Under the pieces are notes generated by a model. The model ran no database searches. It was given only the letters and a program-made list of their open reading frames with translations, and was not told the DNA's origin. A stretch of 64,000 nt of DNA from Pseudodesulfovibrio sp. (GTDB lineage: Bacteria; Desulfobacterota; Desulfovibrionia; Desulfovibrionales; Desulfovibrionaceae). A program made the position numbers and the translations under genes. This document shows, piece after piece, positions 18,182-27,467 of the stretch. The stretch lies in contig JAEINO010000008.1 of the NCBI GenBank assembly GCA_016342345.1, positions 1 to 64,000 on the forward strand. Reading direction: 5' to 3'. How positions within the stretch are numbered: the stretch's first letter is position 1; every line of letters begins with the position of its first letter.

Positions 18182-19212
18182 GTCAAGTAATGAATTTAGC
18201 GGACATACGGCCCGACAAACCCATGCAGAGCCTCTTTGTCGAACGCCAGAAGATGATTGAACGGTGTGGGGAATTGTTCATCGAGCAGCCCGAGAATTTT
18301 ATAACCAATGAAGCGTGTCCCTTGTGTGGATCTGAAGAATGCTCCGAGTATGGGGTTAAAGGGTTCACTCGGTATATGCGATGTGCGTGTTGCGAATTGC
18401 TTTATTTGGAGCGCGAACCGAAGGATTGCCTTCGCTTTGGTCCCATTACCGCGTCACCTGCGGCAGATGTTGCTGTGGAAGCCGTTCAGGCGACGACATA
18501 CGAGACGAGAAAGGTAAAGAAATTCGGGGCTGTACTTGATCGCCTCATGGAGATTGCAGATCCCCGGGAGCCGTTGCGGGTTCTGGATATAGGATGTGGG
18601 AGCGGATATTTTCTCGATTTGCTGCGAGATCGCACGGCATGGACCGGACTGGGCGTGGAGTTGAACGACAAGGCTGTTCGGACCGCCCGTGCACGGGGGC
18701 TTCAAATCGTTCAGGAACCTATTGCCTTGTTTCAGCCTGATCAGCTCTTTGATATATTGGTTTGCGTCGGCGTTCTTGGACATATTTCAAGACCGGAGCG
18801 CATGGCTTTGGATTGTCATCGTCTGTTGAAGGATGGTGGATTGATGCTTGTCAGAACACCAAATTATGCAGGGTTTGAAATGCAGGTGGTTGATATGCAA
18901 CACAACCACTTTGATCCCATGGAGACCATGGTGGTGCACAATATTGCCAGTATGAAGATGTTTCTGGAGAAGGGGGGATTTGAAGCTATGGAAATTTCCA
19001 CTCCAGGTCTGCTTGATGTGGAGATCGTGAGGCAGCAGGTTCGGGTGTTCGGGTGTGAGCTCGAAGCCGGTCGGTTTGAAAAGCGGTTGATTTTCGAGGA
19101 GTCTCCGGAGATGGAAACAGCCCGCCACGAGTTTTCCCGGTTTCTCGTAAATAACAACATGAGTGGCCTGATGCAGGCTGTGGCCAGAAAAATTCCTGCC
19201 CAGGTAGGGTGA
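18178..19212 (+). CDS. Class I SAM methyltransferase with N-terminal zinc ribbon
   Basis: 344 residues. Cys47/Cys50 (CPLC) and Cys69/Cys72 (CACC) form a zinc-ribbon-like unit. VLDIGCGSGYF (135-145) is SAM motif I. This layout is common in sugar C- or O-methyltransferases of surface-glycan and antibiotic clusters. It is joined by 4-bp overlaps on both sides. The sugar methylated is unknown. Confidence 0.85.
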   Translation: MSQVMNLADIRPDKPMQSLFVERQKMIERCGELFIEQPENFITNEACPLCGSEECSEYGVKGFTRYMRCACCELLYLEREPKDCLRFGPITASPAADVAVEAVQATTYETRKVKKFGAVLDRLMEIADPREPLRVLDIGCGSGYFLDLLRDRTAWTGLGVELNDKAVRTARARGLQIVQEPIALFQPDQLFDILVCVGVLGHISRPERMALDCHRLLKDGGLMLVRTPNYAGFEMQVVDMQHNHFDPMETMVVHNIASMKMFLEKGGFEAMEISTPGLLDVEIVRQQVRVFGCELEAGRFEKRLIFEESPEMETARHEFSRFLVNNNMSGLMQAVARKIPAQVG

Positions 19213-20453
19213 ATTTCTTGAGTCCTCTGCAACAGTTTTTCGACGGCACTGCCGAGGCGGCCATGGCGTTAGGAAAATGGGTTCGCTCCAATGGTTGGGC
19301 CGGGTATGATCCTTATGACCTTCCCGGCTATCTTTTTGACTGCCGAACAATGGGTACGCCTGTATCGAAAGAGGCGGAAGCAATCCTTCGAAGGCGGGAT
19401 CAGGATGATCCTTTGGGGGTGCGATGCGAACTTGGCATTGCACCAAAGGTCAATGCCAAGTCCATGGGGCTTTTCCTTGGTGCGTATTGTCTTTTGCAGG
19501 ATGTTTTGCCGGGTCAGGACTATTCCGTGGAAGTCCTGGCATGTGACGAGTGGCTGGCGCAGAATTCGGTTTCGGGCTTTGCCGGCACCGGATGGGGATA
19601 TCCCTTCAACTGGGAGAGTTACGTTGTCATCCCCGCAGGCGTTCCTACTGCCGTCAACTCCTGTCATGTCGGAGATGGCTATAGGGCCATGTTTAAAAGT
19701 ACAGGCAGTGTTCTTTGGCTTGAACGTTGTCTCCGAATTTCTGATTTTCTGCTGAATGATTTGAATGTTGATAGAGTTCCAGGCAGGGGATGCTGCTTCA
19801 GTTACACGCCGATAGATTTTTTTCATGTCAATAATGCCAATCTTGGTACAGCGGAATTCCTGCTCTGGACCGGGCTTGAAGGAGGGCGAGAGGAATTCGT
19901 CAATGCCGGGCTTGATGCGTTGGCCTTTTCTCTTTCGGATTTTGATGACCGGGGCGCGCTTGCCTATTGGGCTGAGGGGTTTGAGCCAAAACCTGATCTC
20001 GCGGGATTCATGGATCATTATCATACCGCTGCCGAATTGCGTTCACTGCTCAGAATTTGCCGAATGTTCCCGGAGCGGAACGATGTGAATGAGGCTTTTC
20101 AATCCTATTTTCAGTTTTATCTGGACGCTTTTTTTGATGTCGAGTCCAGGCCTGTTCTTCGTCCCGGATTTGACTGGCTTCCTTTTGATATCCACGCAGG
20201 GGCCGAAGCCGCGTACCTCCTGGGCGAGATGTTGCCCGATCATCCTGCCGCAAAGGAAAAGCTGATGGTCTTTCTTCCATGGTTTCTGGACTCCTGCCGC
20301 AATGCTGATGGCAGCTTTATTCATCGTATTGAAATGCGCGATGGTGAACAATTGGTGCGTCCGTTTCCTTTTTTGCGATGGGGACAGGCGTGGGTGCTGC
20401 GTGGACTTGCTTCGGTTTTGCAAGGAATCAGGGCAACCGGGGAAGCGTCATGA
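19209..20453 (+). CDS. Hypothetical protein, possible alpha/alpha-toroid fold
   Basis: 414 residues, no signal peptide. SNGWAGYDPYDLPGY near the N-terminus and GYPFNWES and HNTAEL-like segments recall six-hairpin/toroid proteins of polysaccharide loci (VpsJ-like), which resemble glycan epimerases or lyases. I cannot name catalytic residues. TTG and GTG starts are possible; the start used gives an ATGA-type overlap with the methyltransferase gene before it. In this operon it could act on a lipid-linked or nucleotide-linked glycan. Family placement is from general resemblance only. Confidence 0.6.
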   Translation: MNFLSPLQQFFDGTAEAAMALGKWVRSNGWAGYDPYDLPGYLFDCRTMGTPVSKEAEAILRRRDQDDPLGVRCELGIAPKVNAKSMGLFLGAYCLLQDVLPGQDYSVEVLACDEWLAQNSVSGFAGTGWGYPFNWESYVVIPAGVPTAVNSCHVGDGYRAMFKSTGSVLWLERCLRISDFLLNDLNVDRVPGRGCCFSYTPIDFFHVNNANLGTAEFLLWTGLEGGREEFVNAGLDALAFSLSDFDDRGALAYWAEGFEPKPDLAGFMDHYHTAAELRSLLRICRMFPERNDVNEAFQSYFQFYLDAFFDVESRPVLRPGFDWLPFDIHAGAEAAYLLGEMLPDHPAAKEKLMVFLPWFLDSCRNADGSFIHRIEMRDGEQLVRPFPFLRWGQAWVLRGLASVLQGIRATGEAS

Positions 20454-21703
20454 TACCGAATGTTCTTGTCATTTGTGAGAATTTTACAACTGCAATTCGG
20501 ATTGTTCCGGCATACCTTGCGTTGCGGGATAATGGTGTGGTCAATCCCATATTTTTTACGACGTTTGGGGAAGCTGGAACGATTTCTTATTTGGAAGAGC
20601 ACGGGGTCGAGTATCTTACGGTAAAGGACATTATTGATGATACGGATCGTGAGCAGTTGTTCGGATTGCGTGATGAGTATCGTGAAATATTTGATACATG
20701 CCGTGCCAAACATGCATACACGACCTGTCATTACAAGGGCGTTCCTTTGTTGCCGTTTATTGGCGACGAAGTTCTCCGTCTGAATCAGATGAAGATTTTT
20801 TGCAACTATGTGTTTCGCAAACTGGTTGGTCGTTTTGATCCGGCTCTCGTCTTTGTGGCATATTGTTCCGGCGGCAAAAAGAAACAGTATGTCACCATGG
20901 CAAACCATATGGGGATTCCGACCCTGCATTTGCAGTACGGATCGACGCTGCTTCCGAAAGGCACTGTTCGCAGAGAGTTGTTTTCAAGCAATTATTGCGT
21001 GTGGGGAGAGGCTTTTCGGGATTTGTATGTGGACCAGCCAGAAAAAAGATTGCGGACCATAGTCACTGGTGATCCGACATTCGATGCCTGTGCCCATGTT
21101 GATTCCGGGATGGTTCGGCAGAGGTTGGGGTTGGAAAGAAGCAATCGTCTGATTATGGTCGGTTTGTGTTTTTTGTCGGAATGTATTGAGGCGGTAGAAC
21201 AGTTGCGGGGTGCACGGGTTTCGCCAGATGATGTGTTTGTCTTTAAATTGCACCCTGCCTTGAGTGATCAGAAAGAGGAATTCGAGCAACATATCAAGAC
21301 TGCCGGGGTTTCTTACAGGGTGGTGGGACGAGAGATGTCTCCGTATGAATTGCTTCACTCCGCAGACCATTACCTTGCATTGGAATTGGAATCATTGTGG
21401 CTTGCCGCATTTCATTTCAATGTGATTCCTACCGTGGTTACGAGCTTCTTGCGCGTTTCGCGCGAGAGACAACCTTTTCCGTGGTTGTTCGATGCCTGTG
21501 CCTGCATGGATACATTGTGTTCGTTTGATCAGGTGGATCAGCTTGTCGCAAACGTGGACAGGGAACTGTTCGAAGAGGCGAAGAGACGGTTATGGCACAG
21601 GGGGGATTTTATGGCTTCCCAAAGGGTCGCTGCTGTGGTCGAAGGGCTTGCGACAGAGTGTCCCTTTGAACAAATCAAAGAGGCTGTGGAGGCGATTCGA
21701 TGA
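20450..21703 (+). CDS. GT-B-like surface carbohydrate protein
   Basis: 417 residues from the ATG at 20450, which overlaps the preceding stop by 4 bp; the open frame extends 72 bp further upstream without support. VTGDPTFDA in the middle and FVFKLHPALSDQ recall the second half of GT-B enzymes related to 2-epimerases and capsule-type glycosyltransferases. The N-terminal 80 residues look like a Rossmann half-domain. Likely a transferase or epimerase-like enzyme on a sugar nucleotide; no specific family signature is seen. Confidence 0.6.
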   Translation: MIPNVLVICENFTTAIRIVPAYLALRDNGVVNPIFFTTFGEAGTISYLEEHGVEYLTVKDIIDDTDREQLFGLRDEYREIFDTCRAKHAYTTCHYKGVPLLPFIGDEVLRLNQMKIFCNYVFRKLVGRFDPALVFVAYCSGGKKKQYVTMANHMGIPTLHLQYGSTLLPKGTVRRELFSSNYCVWGEAFRDLYVDQPEKRLRTIVTGDPTFDACAHVDSGMVRQRLGLERSNRLIMVGLCFLSECIEAVEQLRGARVSPDDVFVFKLHPALSDQKEEFEQHIKTAGVSYRVVGREMSPYELLHSADHYLALELESLWLAAFHFNVIPTVVTSFLRVSRERQPFPWLFDACACMDTLCSFDQVDQLVANVDRELFEEAKRRLWHRGDFMASQRVAAVVEGLATECPFEQIKEAVEAIR

Positions 21704-22311
21704 CGTTTGACCCTCGAAGACTGCCTCCTCATGGGCATGAGTCCTTTGGTCGTGCGGTGGCGTTGTTGCGCGAAAGTGGAGCGGATATGAGGTCTCTTGT
21801 TTTTCTGACCTCTGTTCAGAGTGCACATCATTATACGGAATTGGAAAATGGGCGTCTAGTCACTTGCCGGAGCGATACGGCCTTGTTCGTTGCTGAACAG
21901 GGTGGGGCATGCCTTGTTCCAAAGGACTATGGCTACGGCTTTTGGGGTGGGGGAGGCAAGATTAATTCCGTAAACAGCAGACTTTTCAAGGGAAAGTTCA
22001 ACCTGTATAATTATCAGAAGCCAATGAGCGACTGCTTGCAGGATTTTCTCGAACAGGATTCACGGCTTGGTTTTTTTGATGGGGAACCGCTGTATGTGGG
22101 AAGCGACTACAATCTTTCCCATTACGCAGGGAGTGCGTATCTGTATCCCATTGATGTATTGGCAGCAATTGTGGACGCTGAAAAACCGGAGCGCATTTTC
22201 TGTGTGGATGAGGCCGGTGAAAGCCTGGAGCATTATATCCTGTGTCATCTCGCTGCGGATCGACAGATTGAGTACGATCTCATATCTGGGGAGGTCTCAT
22301 GTGTGGGATAG
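21700..22311 (+). CDS. Hypothetical protein in the glycan modification operon
   Basis: 203 residues, not recognised. It is soluble, rich in Tyr and Gly, with a GYGFWGGGGKIN loop near the middle and LYPIDVLAAIVDAEKPERIFCVDE near the end that resembles a small Rossmann strand-helix unit. It overlaps the upstream gene by 4 bp and the downstream asnB-type gene by 13 bp, so it is almost certainly translated and co-regulated with them. It may be an accessory protein of the AsnB-type amidotransferase, based on position only. Confidence 0.6.
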   Translation: MTFDPRRLPPHGHESFGRAVALLRESGADMRSLVFLTSVQSAHHYTELENGRLVTCRSDTALFVAEQGGACLVPKDYGYGFWGGGGKINSVNSRLFKGKFNLYNYQKPMSDCLQDFLEQDSRLGFFDGEPLYVGSDYNLSHYAGSAYLYPIDVLAAIVDAEKPERIFCVDEAGESLEHYILCHLAADRQIEYDLISGEVSCVG

Positions 22312-24140
22312 CAGGCGTATTGCGCCTTGACGGAGGTCCTTCCAATCCTGAAGCTGTACATGCCATGCTTCATGTCATGCGGCATCGGGGCCCGGATGAT
22401 CGGGATGTGCGATCTTTTGGTCCTTTGACTCTTGGTCATTTGCGTCTGTCCATTATCGCGCCGTCCCCGGCCGGGCGGCAACCCATGTCCTGTGATGGTC
22501 AGCGGGCCTGGGTTTCATATAATGGCGAACTCTACAATTATCTTGAATTACGTGAAGAAATGCGTGCCAGAGGTGTCCGTTTTGCTACGGAAACCGATAC
22601 GGAAGTTTTTCTGGCAGCCTGCCTTGAATCTGGAACGGAGGCATTTGTCCGCTTCAACGGCATGTGGGCAGCCGCGATCTGGGAGCCTCATTCCCGACAC
22701 CTGCTCCTTTGCAGGGACCGTTTGGGCATCAAGCCGCTCTACTATTATCAGGACGGGAAGCATTTGGTTTTTGCCTCCGAGGTAAAGGGTGTTCTGGCAT
22801 GGATGCGTCACACGGGCATGGTGCCGACCCTTTCTGTGGAGTCTGCCAGAACGTATCTCGGAAGCGGCCTTGTTGATGGTTTGGACGAGACCTTTTTTGA
22901 GGGAATTCGGCGTTTTCCGGCTGGAAATGTGTTGCATGTCCGGGATGGTCGCGTGGGAGAATTCGAGTGCTGGTGGGATGTCGAGAAACGCGCAACAATC
23001 TTGAGGCAGGAGCGAATCGATTGTACGCCTGACAGCCTGGCCGAAGAACTGCATTTTCTGCTCGCCGATGCCATGCGACTGCACTCCAGGGCCGATGTGC
23101 CTGTGGGTGTCTGTCTTTCGGGTGGGTTGGATTCCAGTGCAGTGGCTGCTCATGCGGCACCATGCATCTCCGGGCTTGAAACGTTTACGTCAGCTTTTCC
23201 AGAGGGAGAAGAGTGGAATGAAACGTCACATGCGGCGGTTGTGAATGAGCGGTTCGGACTGCAAGGGCATACGTGTATGGTGGACGGTTCCACTCTGTTC
23301 GAAACTCTGCCGAAAATTTTGTGGCACCTTGATGAACCCTCGCTGGCTTTGGGCGTCTTTCCTCAATGGCATGTCATGGAGCTTGCTTCAAACAATGTCA
23401 CTGTGGTCATGGATGGGCAGGGAGGCGATGAGCTTTTTGCCGGGTATGATCCGTATGTGGCGGTGCTTCTGTATTCCAAACTCATGTCCGGAGACATACT
23501 TGGCTACAGAGAGACATTGCGTGGTTTTCATAGAAATTATGGGCCGCATCGAGCCATGGCATTGGGGCGTGAAGTCAAGGATCTCTATTTGGCCAGAGCC
23601 TGGGAGTCAGCTCCGGAAAATGCAACGGAATTGCTCAATGCCCGTTTGCATCAGGAGCTGAAAAGGACACGATTGCCAGCCCTGCTGCGCTATGAGGACC
23701 GGCTTTCCATGGCCTTCTCCATTGAATCCCGTGTTCCTCTTCTCGATTACCGTCTTGTGGAATTTGCCCTTTCCCTTCCCGAATCCCTCAAGATGGGGCC
23801 CGGGTGGAGCAAGTATGCCTTGCGGCTTGCATTGGATGGACATTTGCCGGATTCCATTGTCTGGCGCAAGGATAAAAAAGGATTTCCAACGCCTCTTGTC
23901 GAGTGGATGAAAGGTTCCATGGGACCGCGTGTCAGGGAGTTGATCCAGAGCAGTGAGTTGCTCGACTCGATTGCTCCTGATCTTGTCAAAACCACGCTTG
24001 CCGAATGGGATGGAGCCAGTGGTAACGAGTGGCGACTTTGGCGGCTCCTGAGCCTTGAAGTATGGCATGCAAGCTATTTGTCTCGCCTTGATCGTGAATT
24101 GATTTCCGTTCAAGTCGTCAATAATGGAGAAGATACATGA
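22299..24140 (+). CDS. asnB: Asparagine synthase (glutamine-hydrolysing) family amidotransferase
   Basis: 613 residues. Cys2 (MCGIAGV) is the Ntn glutaminase nucleophile, YNGELYN and the RDRLGIKPLYY loop complete the class II glutaminase domain (1-220), and SGGLDSS at 275-281 is the ATP pyrophosphatase loop of the synthetase half. AsnB proteins inside O-antigen loci (for example WbpS of Pseudomonas O6) amidate uronic acids rather than aspartate; the setting here suggests a similar role, perhaps on the diamino-uronic acid or a nonulosonate carboxylate. Genuine asparagine synthesis cannot be excluded. Its 3' end overlaps the next gene by 4 bp. Confidence 0.93.
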   Translation: MCGIAGVLRLDGGPSNPEAVHAMLHVMRHRGPDDRDVRSFGPLTLGHLRLSIIAPSPAGRQPMSCDGQRAWVSYNGELYNYLELREEMRARGVRFATETDTEVFLAACLESGTEAFVRFNGMWAAAIWEPHSRHLLLCRDRLGIKPLYYYQDGKHLVFASEVKGVLAWMRHTGMVPTLSVESARTYLGSGLVDGLDETFFEGIRRFPAGNVLHVRDGRVGEFECWWDVEKRATILRQERIDCTPDSLAEELHFLLADAMRLHSRADVPVGVCLSGGLDSSAVAAHAAPCISGLETFTSAFPEGEEWNETSHAAVVNERFGLQGHTCMVDGSTLFETLPKILWHLDEPSLALGVFPQWHVMELASNNVTVVMDGQGGDELFAGYDPYVAVLLYSKLMSGDILGYRETLRGFHRNYGPHRAMALGREVKDLYLARAWESAPENATELLNARLHQELKRTRLPALLRYEDRLSMAFSIESRVPLLDYRLVEFALSLPESLKMGPGWSKYALRLALDGHLPDSIVWRKDKKGFPTPLVEWMKGSMGPRVRELIQSSELLDSIAPDLVKTTLAEWDGASGNEWRLWRLLSLEVWHASYLSRLDRELISVQVVNNGEDT

Positions 24141-25891
24141 CCCAGCCAGTGGATGTAATCATAACTCTTGATTATGAGACTTTTGATACAGATGATTTTC
24201 TCTTGCGTTCGGATCTGAATATCGACTGGGACAGGGATCTGATCGAATCCACGGAGAAATTGGCAACGTTTCTTGAAGGACATGGCGCAAAACTGACAGT
24301 TCTTTGGGAGACGGTTGAGTATTTCTGGCTTGTGGACAACGGCAGGGATGAGGTCGCTGAACGCATTGCAGGGCAGCTTCAGGATCTCATGCGTCGAGGG
24401 CATGATGTTCAGCTGCACTTGCATCCCGCCTGGCAAGGTGTGCGCTTGCAAGAGGGGCAGTACGTTTGGCCCGACCCTAACCGGCGCATTCCGACCATGC
24501 CTGTCAGCGAATTTGCCTCGCTGCTTGAGCGTTCCATTGAGACCATGATTGCCCTTTTCAAACCCATTCGCCCGGATTACCGTGTGGTTGGATTCCGGGG
24601 GCGCAGTTATGATGTGGAACCCTTTCAGACGATTGCCGACACACTGTCCGCACATGGCATCCTGGCGGACAGTTCCAAGCACGGAGAGGGACCGGTCGCT
24701 GTACAGTTGCCCAATCTTGAGAAAGTGGCCCCTGAAGGCATGGCTGATTTTCTGGAGTATCCAATTTATATGATTGATGGTCGTCGATGGGATTACAGCG
24801 GTGCGCTTCGCAATGTTGAAACGCCCCTTCACACCCTTGACTGGAGTGATCCGTCTGCAAAGACTTTGGTCATGACCGGGCATTGCAAGCAACTCATTCA
24901 CTATGATCTTTTTGAAAACTGTCTGAAAGGCCTCCGCGAAAAGTTGGGAAATCGGCTTTGTTACAAGGGATGGCAGGAAACAATAGAGAGGGATCGAGTC
25001 GAGATGCGACTGGATTCGCGCTTGCGGGGAAAATACGGGAAACGTTATTTTGAATCAAAGTGGAAAATCTCCGAGGACCCTTTTGGTTCAATGGCGTTGA
25101 ATGATCCCTATTATCGGACGTTACTTGAAATGGTCCCGTCGGGATGCAATTCCCTGCTTGACATGGGGTGCGCCGAAGGTTCGTTGACATCGGCAATTTC
25201 CGAGCGATGTGGTGCCATCCGAACGATGGGTATTGATATTGCGCCCACGGCAGTAGCTCGTGCAGCCGAACGTTTCCCGAGGCTTGGGTTCAAAGTGTCG
25301 TCAATGCTGACTTTCCAGCATGGAGACAGGTTTGAGCTTGTCACTGCCAGCCAGAATTTTTTGTATTTTACCGCTCATGAGCGGGCAGTGCTCTTTGACC
25401 ACGTTGAATCCATGCTTGCACCGACCGGGCATTTCCTTTTGGCGTGGTGGACGGATAGCAATTATGGCAACGAGGAAAATCTGATTGAAACAGAGTGCTC
25501 TGATCGCTTTAAGGTCGTGGAGGCAAGGAACTACTCAAGCGACAGTGAAAGTAACGAGATAAAGGGAAATCACAGGTTGCTTCTTGTCACGCGTCGTATT
25601 GATCTTGATGAAGAGGCTATGCTGAATCGAATTTTCTGGGAGGATAAAAGGGTTGTTTGTGTTTCAAGGCGAAATGCTGATTTTCAATCCCGTTTTGCTT
25701 TGAAGAGTCGTGAATGGCATACCGAGAAGAGCAGCGAATGTGATGTCCTCATCTGTGATGTTCCGTCTCCTTCCCTTTTGGAGACATTGCGGTCCCATGG
25801 CTCTTTGGTACTTCTCGGGGCCGATCTTCCGGCAGGGTTCCTTCTTGTGGAGAGTCAGGGCCAGATCAAGTTGGCAGCAAAAATGGAGTGA
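24137..25891 (+). CDS. Fused NodB-like polysaccharide deacetylase and NodS-like methyltransferase
   Basis: 584 residues in at least three parts. Residues 1-280 look like a polysaccharide deacetylase (LDYETFDTDD with Asp12; metal-binding HLHP at 94-97). Residues 305-470 look like a NodS-type methyltransferase (DPFGSMALNDPYY, then LLDMGCAEGSL at 340-350, then DIAPTAV). Residues 480-584 are a small unknown alpha/beta domain. NodB removes an N-acetyl group from the terminal GlcNAc of Nod factor and NodS N-methylates the freed amine; a single chain doing both on a surface glycan is an attractive reading but is inferred. It overlaps its upstream neighbour by 4 bp. Confidence 0.8.
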   Translation: MTQPVDVIITLDYETFDTDDFLLRSDLNIDWDRDLIESTEKLATFLEGHGAKLTVLWETVEYFWLVDNGRDEVAERIAGQLQDLMRRGHDVQLHLHPAWQGVRLQEGQYVWPDPNRRIPTMPVSEFASLLERSIETMIALFKPIRPDYRVVGFRGRSYDVEPFQTIADTLSAHGILADSSKHGEGPVAVQLPNLEKVAPEGMADFLEYPIYMIDGRRWDYSGALRNVETPLHTLDWSDPSAKTLVMTGHCKQLIHYDLFENCLKGLREKLGNRLCYKGWQETIERDRVEMRLDSRLRGKYGKRYFESKWKISEDPFGSMALNDPYYRTLLEMVPSGCNSLLDMGCAEGSLTSAISERCGAIRTMGIDIAPTAVARAAERFPRLGFKVSSMLTFQHGDRFELVTASQNFLYFTAHERAVLFDHVESMLAPTGHFLLAWWTDSNYGNEENLIETECSDRFKVVEARNYSSDSESNEIKGNHRLLLVTRRIDLDEEAMLNRIFWEDKRVVCVSRRNADFQSRFALKSREWHTEKSSECDVLICDVPSPSLLETLRSHGSLVLLGADLPAGFLLVESQGQIKLAAKME

Positions 25892-25896
25892 CGCAT

Positions 25897-26589
25897 ATGC
25901 GGGTTCTTGGAGTGATACAGTGCAGGATGTCTTCGTCCAGACTGCCAGGAAAGGCTCTTGCCGAACTTGGAGGCCGAACCGTTTTGGAGTGGGTTATTGC
26001 CCGGTCCTGTTTGGCCGGGGGCCTGGACAAGGTTGTGCTAGCAACATCCACAGATGCATCGGATGACTCTGTGGCAGAGTTGGGGAGCAGGCTCGGTATT
26101 GCTGTCGTGCGTGGGGATCTGGATGATGTGTTGTCCCGGTACATGCTTGCACTTTCCCTGTACCCGGCTGAAGCTGTTGTTCGCATCACCGCAGACAACC
26201 CTCTAACCGATTTTGTCTCCATTGATCAGGTGTGCCGTCTCTTTTTTTCAGAGGAACTTGATTATGGCTATGCCGCGCGCATTCCCTATGGGGCCGGTGT
26301 TGACATCTTTCGGACCTCCATGCTTGAAAAGGTGGCGGTGGGTGCGACTTGTAAAAGACACCGGGAGCACATAAACACCTGGTTTCTGGATAACCATCTC
26401 TCTTGTCGGATTGGGTCCGTATCACCACCCATGGGTCTGGATCGGCCAGATGTTCGCTTGACGCTGGATACCCGTGATGATCTGGAGAGATTGCGCATGA
26501 TTTTTCGAGAACTGAGTCAGCCGGAAAGCTGTCCTCTTTCAGAGAGCATAGATGCATATGACCGTGTTGGCATCAACCGTCAGGACTGA
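25897..26589 (+). CDS. Cytidylyltransferase (SpsF / NeuA-like)
   Basis: 230 residues with IQCRMSSSRLPGKAL, the nucleotide-binding start of SpsF-type cytidylyltransferases, plus RITADNPLTD. They activate 3-deoxy or other sugars as CMP/CDP derivatives. The ATG at 25897 has GGAG 8 nt upstream; a GTG at 25888 overlapping the previous stop is the alternative. It is last in the eleven-gene operon, and its final 10 bp overlap the 3' end of the convergent kinase gene. The substrate is unknown. Confidence 0.83.
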   Translation: MRVLGVIQCRMSSSRLPGKALAELGGRTVLEWVIARSCLAGGLDKVVLATSTDASDDSVAELGSRLGIAVVRGDLDDVLSRYMLALSLYPAEAVVRITADNPLTDFVSIDQVCRLFFSEELDYGYAARIPYGAGVDIFRTSMLEKVAVGATCKRHREHINTWFLDNHLSCRIGSVSPPMGLDRPDVRLTLDTRDDLERLRMIFRELSQPESCPLSESIDAYDRVGINRQD

Positions 26590-27467
26590 CCCGCCCACTG
26601 TATGGCCGTGCTTGCAAAGCGTTTATATTTTTCAAGATCCCGCATGAAAGTTGTATTGCCGTCTTCCATTTCCTTGAAGATGAAGGCAATTTTTCTGATG
26701 AAATCGGCAGCCAGCAGCAAGTACCCGTGCTGTTTTTCCGAGGGAGTCAGGGGCATTGCCTGTTCATAATGGCTCATGAATTTTTCCGATATCTGCTTAT
26801 TCCCTTTGGATAGCCTGAATGCCGCAAACAGGGCATCTGCCACCAGTGGATTGTGGGAAAAGCTCTCAAAATCGATAAGATATGATTTTCCGTCCAGTCC
26901 GAAAAGGACATTGCCGGGGTGCAAGTCGTTGTGGACCAGGATGGACCTGGTCAATATTTTGGCTTCGTCGGCCTGTTCAAGTGTGGGAGTGTATTTGGAG
27001 AGGTCGTTTTTAATCAGAATTTTGAGAAGTGTCTTTTTTTCAACGTGAAGGGGAGCACGAATTCCCTGCCCGGGTATGGTCGACAAGATCTGGTGCATTT
27101 TTGCAACGACGTTGGCCCCTTGTTCAACGAAATCTGCCGGAGGCTTTGCAAGGGGAGGTATGTATTCGCAGATTGAGTAGAAATATTTATCCTTGCGAAG
27201 CAAAGTGCTTCCCTCGCGGGTATGCAGGAGGGAGGGTGTGATTCCGGCCATGGAGCAGGCTTTCAACATCGAATCAAGCACATGCGCCCGTTCAGGCGAG
27301 AGCCTCCAAAATTTCTTGAGTACCAGATTCGCTGAGCCGGTTTTTATGCGACACAGGTCCCAGCTTGAGGCAAGGGGGGCAACTGCGGCATCCTTGGAGA
27401 TGTCGAAGGAACTCAGGATATCCTGTAGAATATCCGTTTTGGGAGCAGGTATTACAGGTCTTCCCAT
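26580..27467 (-). CDS. Aminoglycoside phosphotransferase-fold kinase
   Basis: 295 residues. VHNDLHPGNVLFG holds the catalytic Asp and Asn of the APH/choline kinase superfamily and YLIDFESFSHNPLVADA the metal-binding Asp. Members phosphorylate sugars, choline, homoserine or antibiotics. The start at 27467 overlaps the preceding neuB-like gene by 16 bp; the frame runs 60 bp further. Its coupling to a NeuB-like synthase suggests a sugar or nonulosonate-related substrate rather than drug resistance. Confidence 0.82.
   Translation of the reverse strand: MGRPVIPAPKTDILQDILSSFDISKDAAVAPLASSWDLCRIKTGSANLVLKKFWRLSPERAHVLDSMLKACSMAGITPSLLHTREGSTLLRKDKYFYSICEYIPPLAKPPADFVEQGANVVAKMHQILSTIPGQGIRAPLHVEKKTLLKILIKNDLSKYTPTLEQADEAKILTRSILVHNDLHPGNVLFGLDGKSYLIDFESFSHNPLVADALFAAFRLSKGNKQISEKFMSHYEQAMPLTPSEKQHGYLLLAADFIRKIAFIFKEMEDGNTTFMRDLEKYKRFASTAIQWAGQS

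Noticed and set aside
18787-19446. 219-codon frame antisense to two coupled genes
   Set aside because: Spans a true gene junction; no motif.
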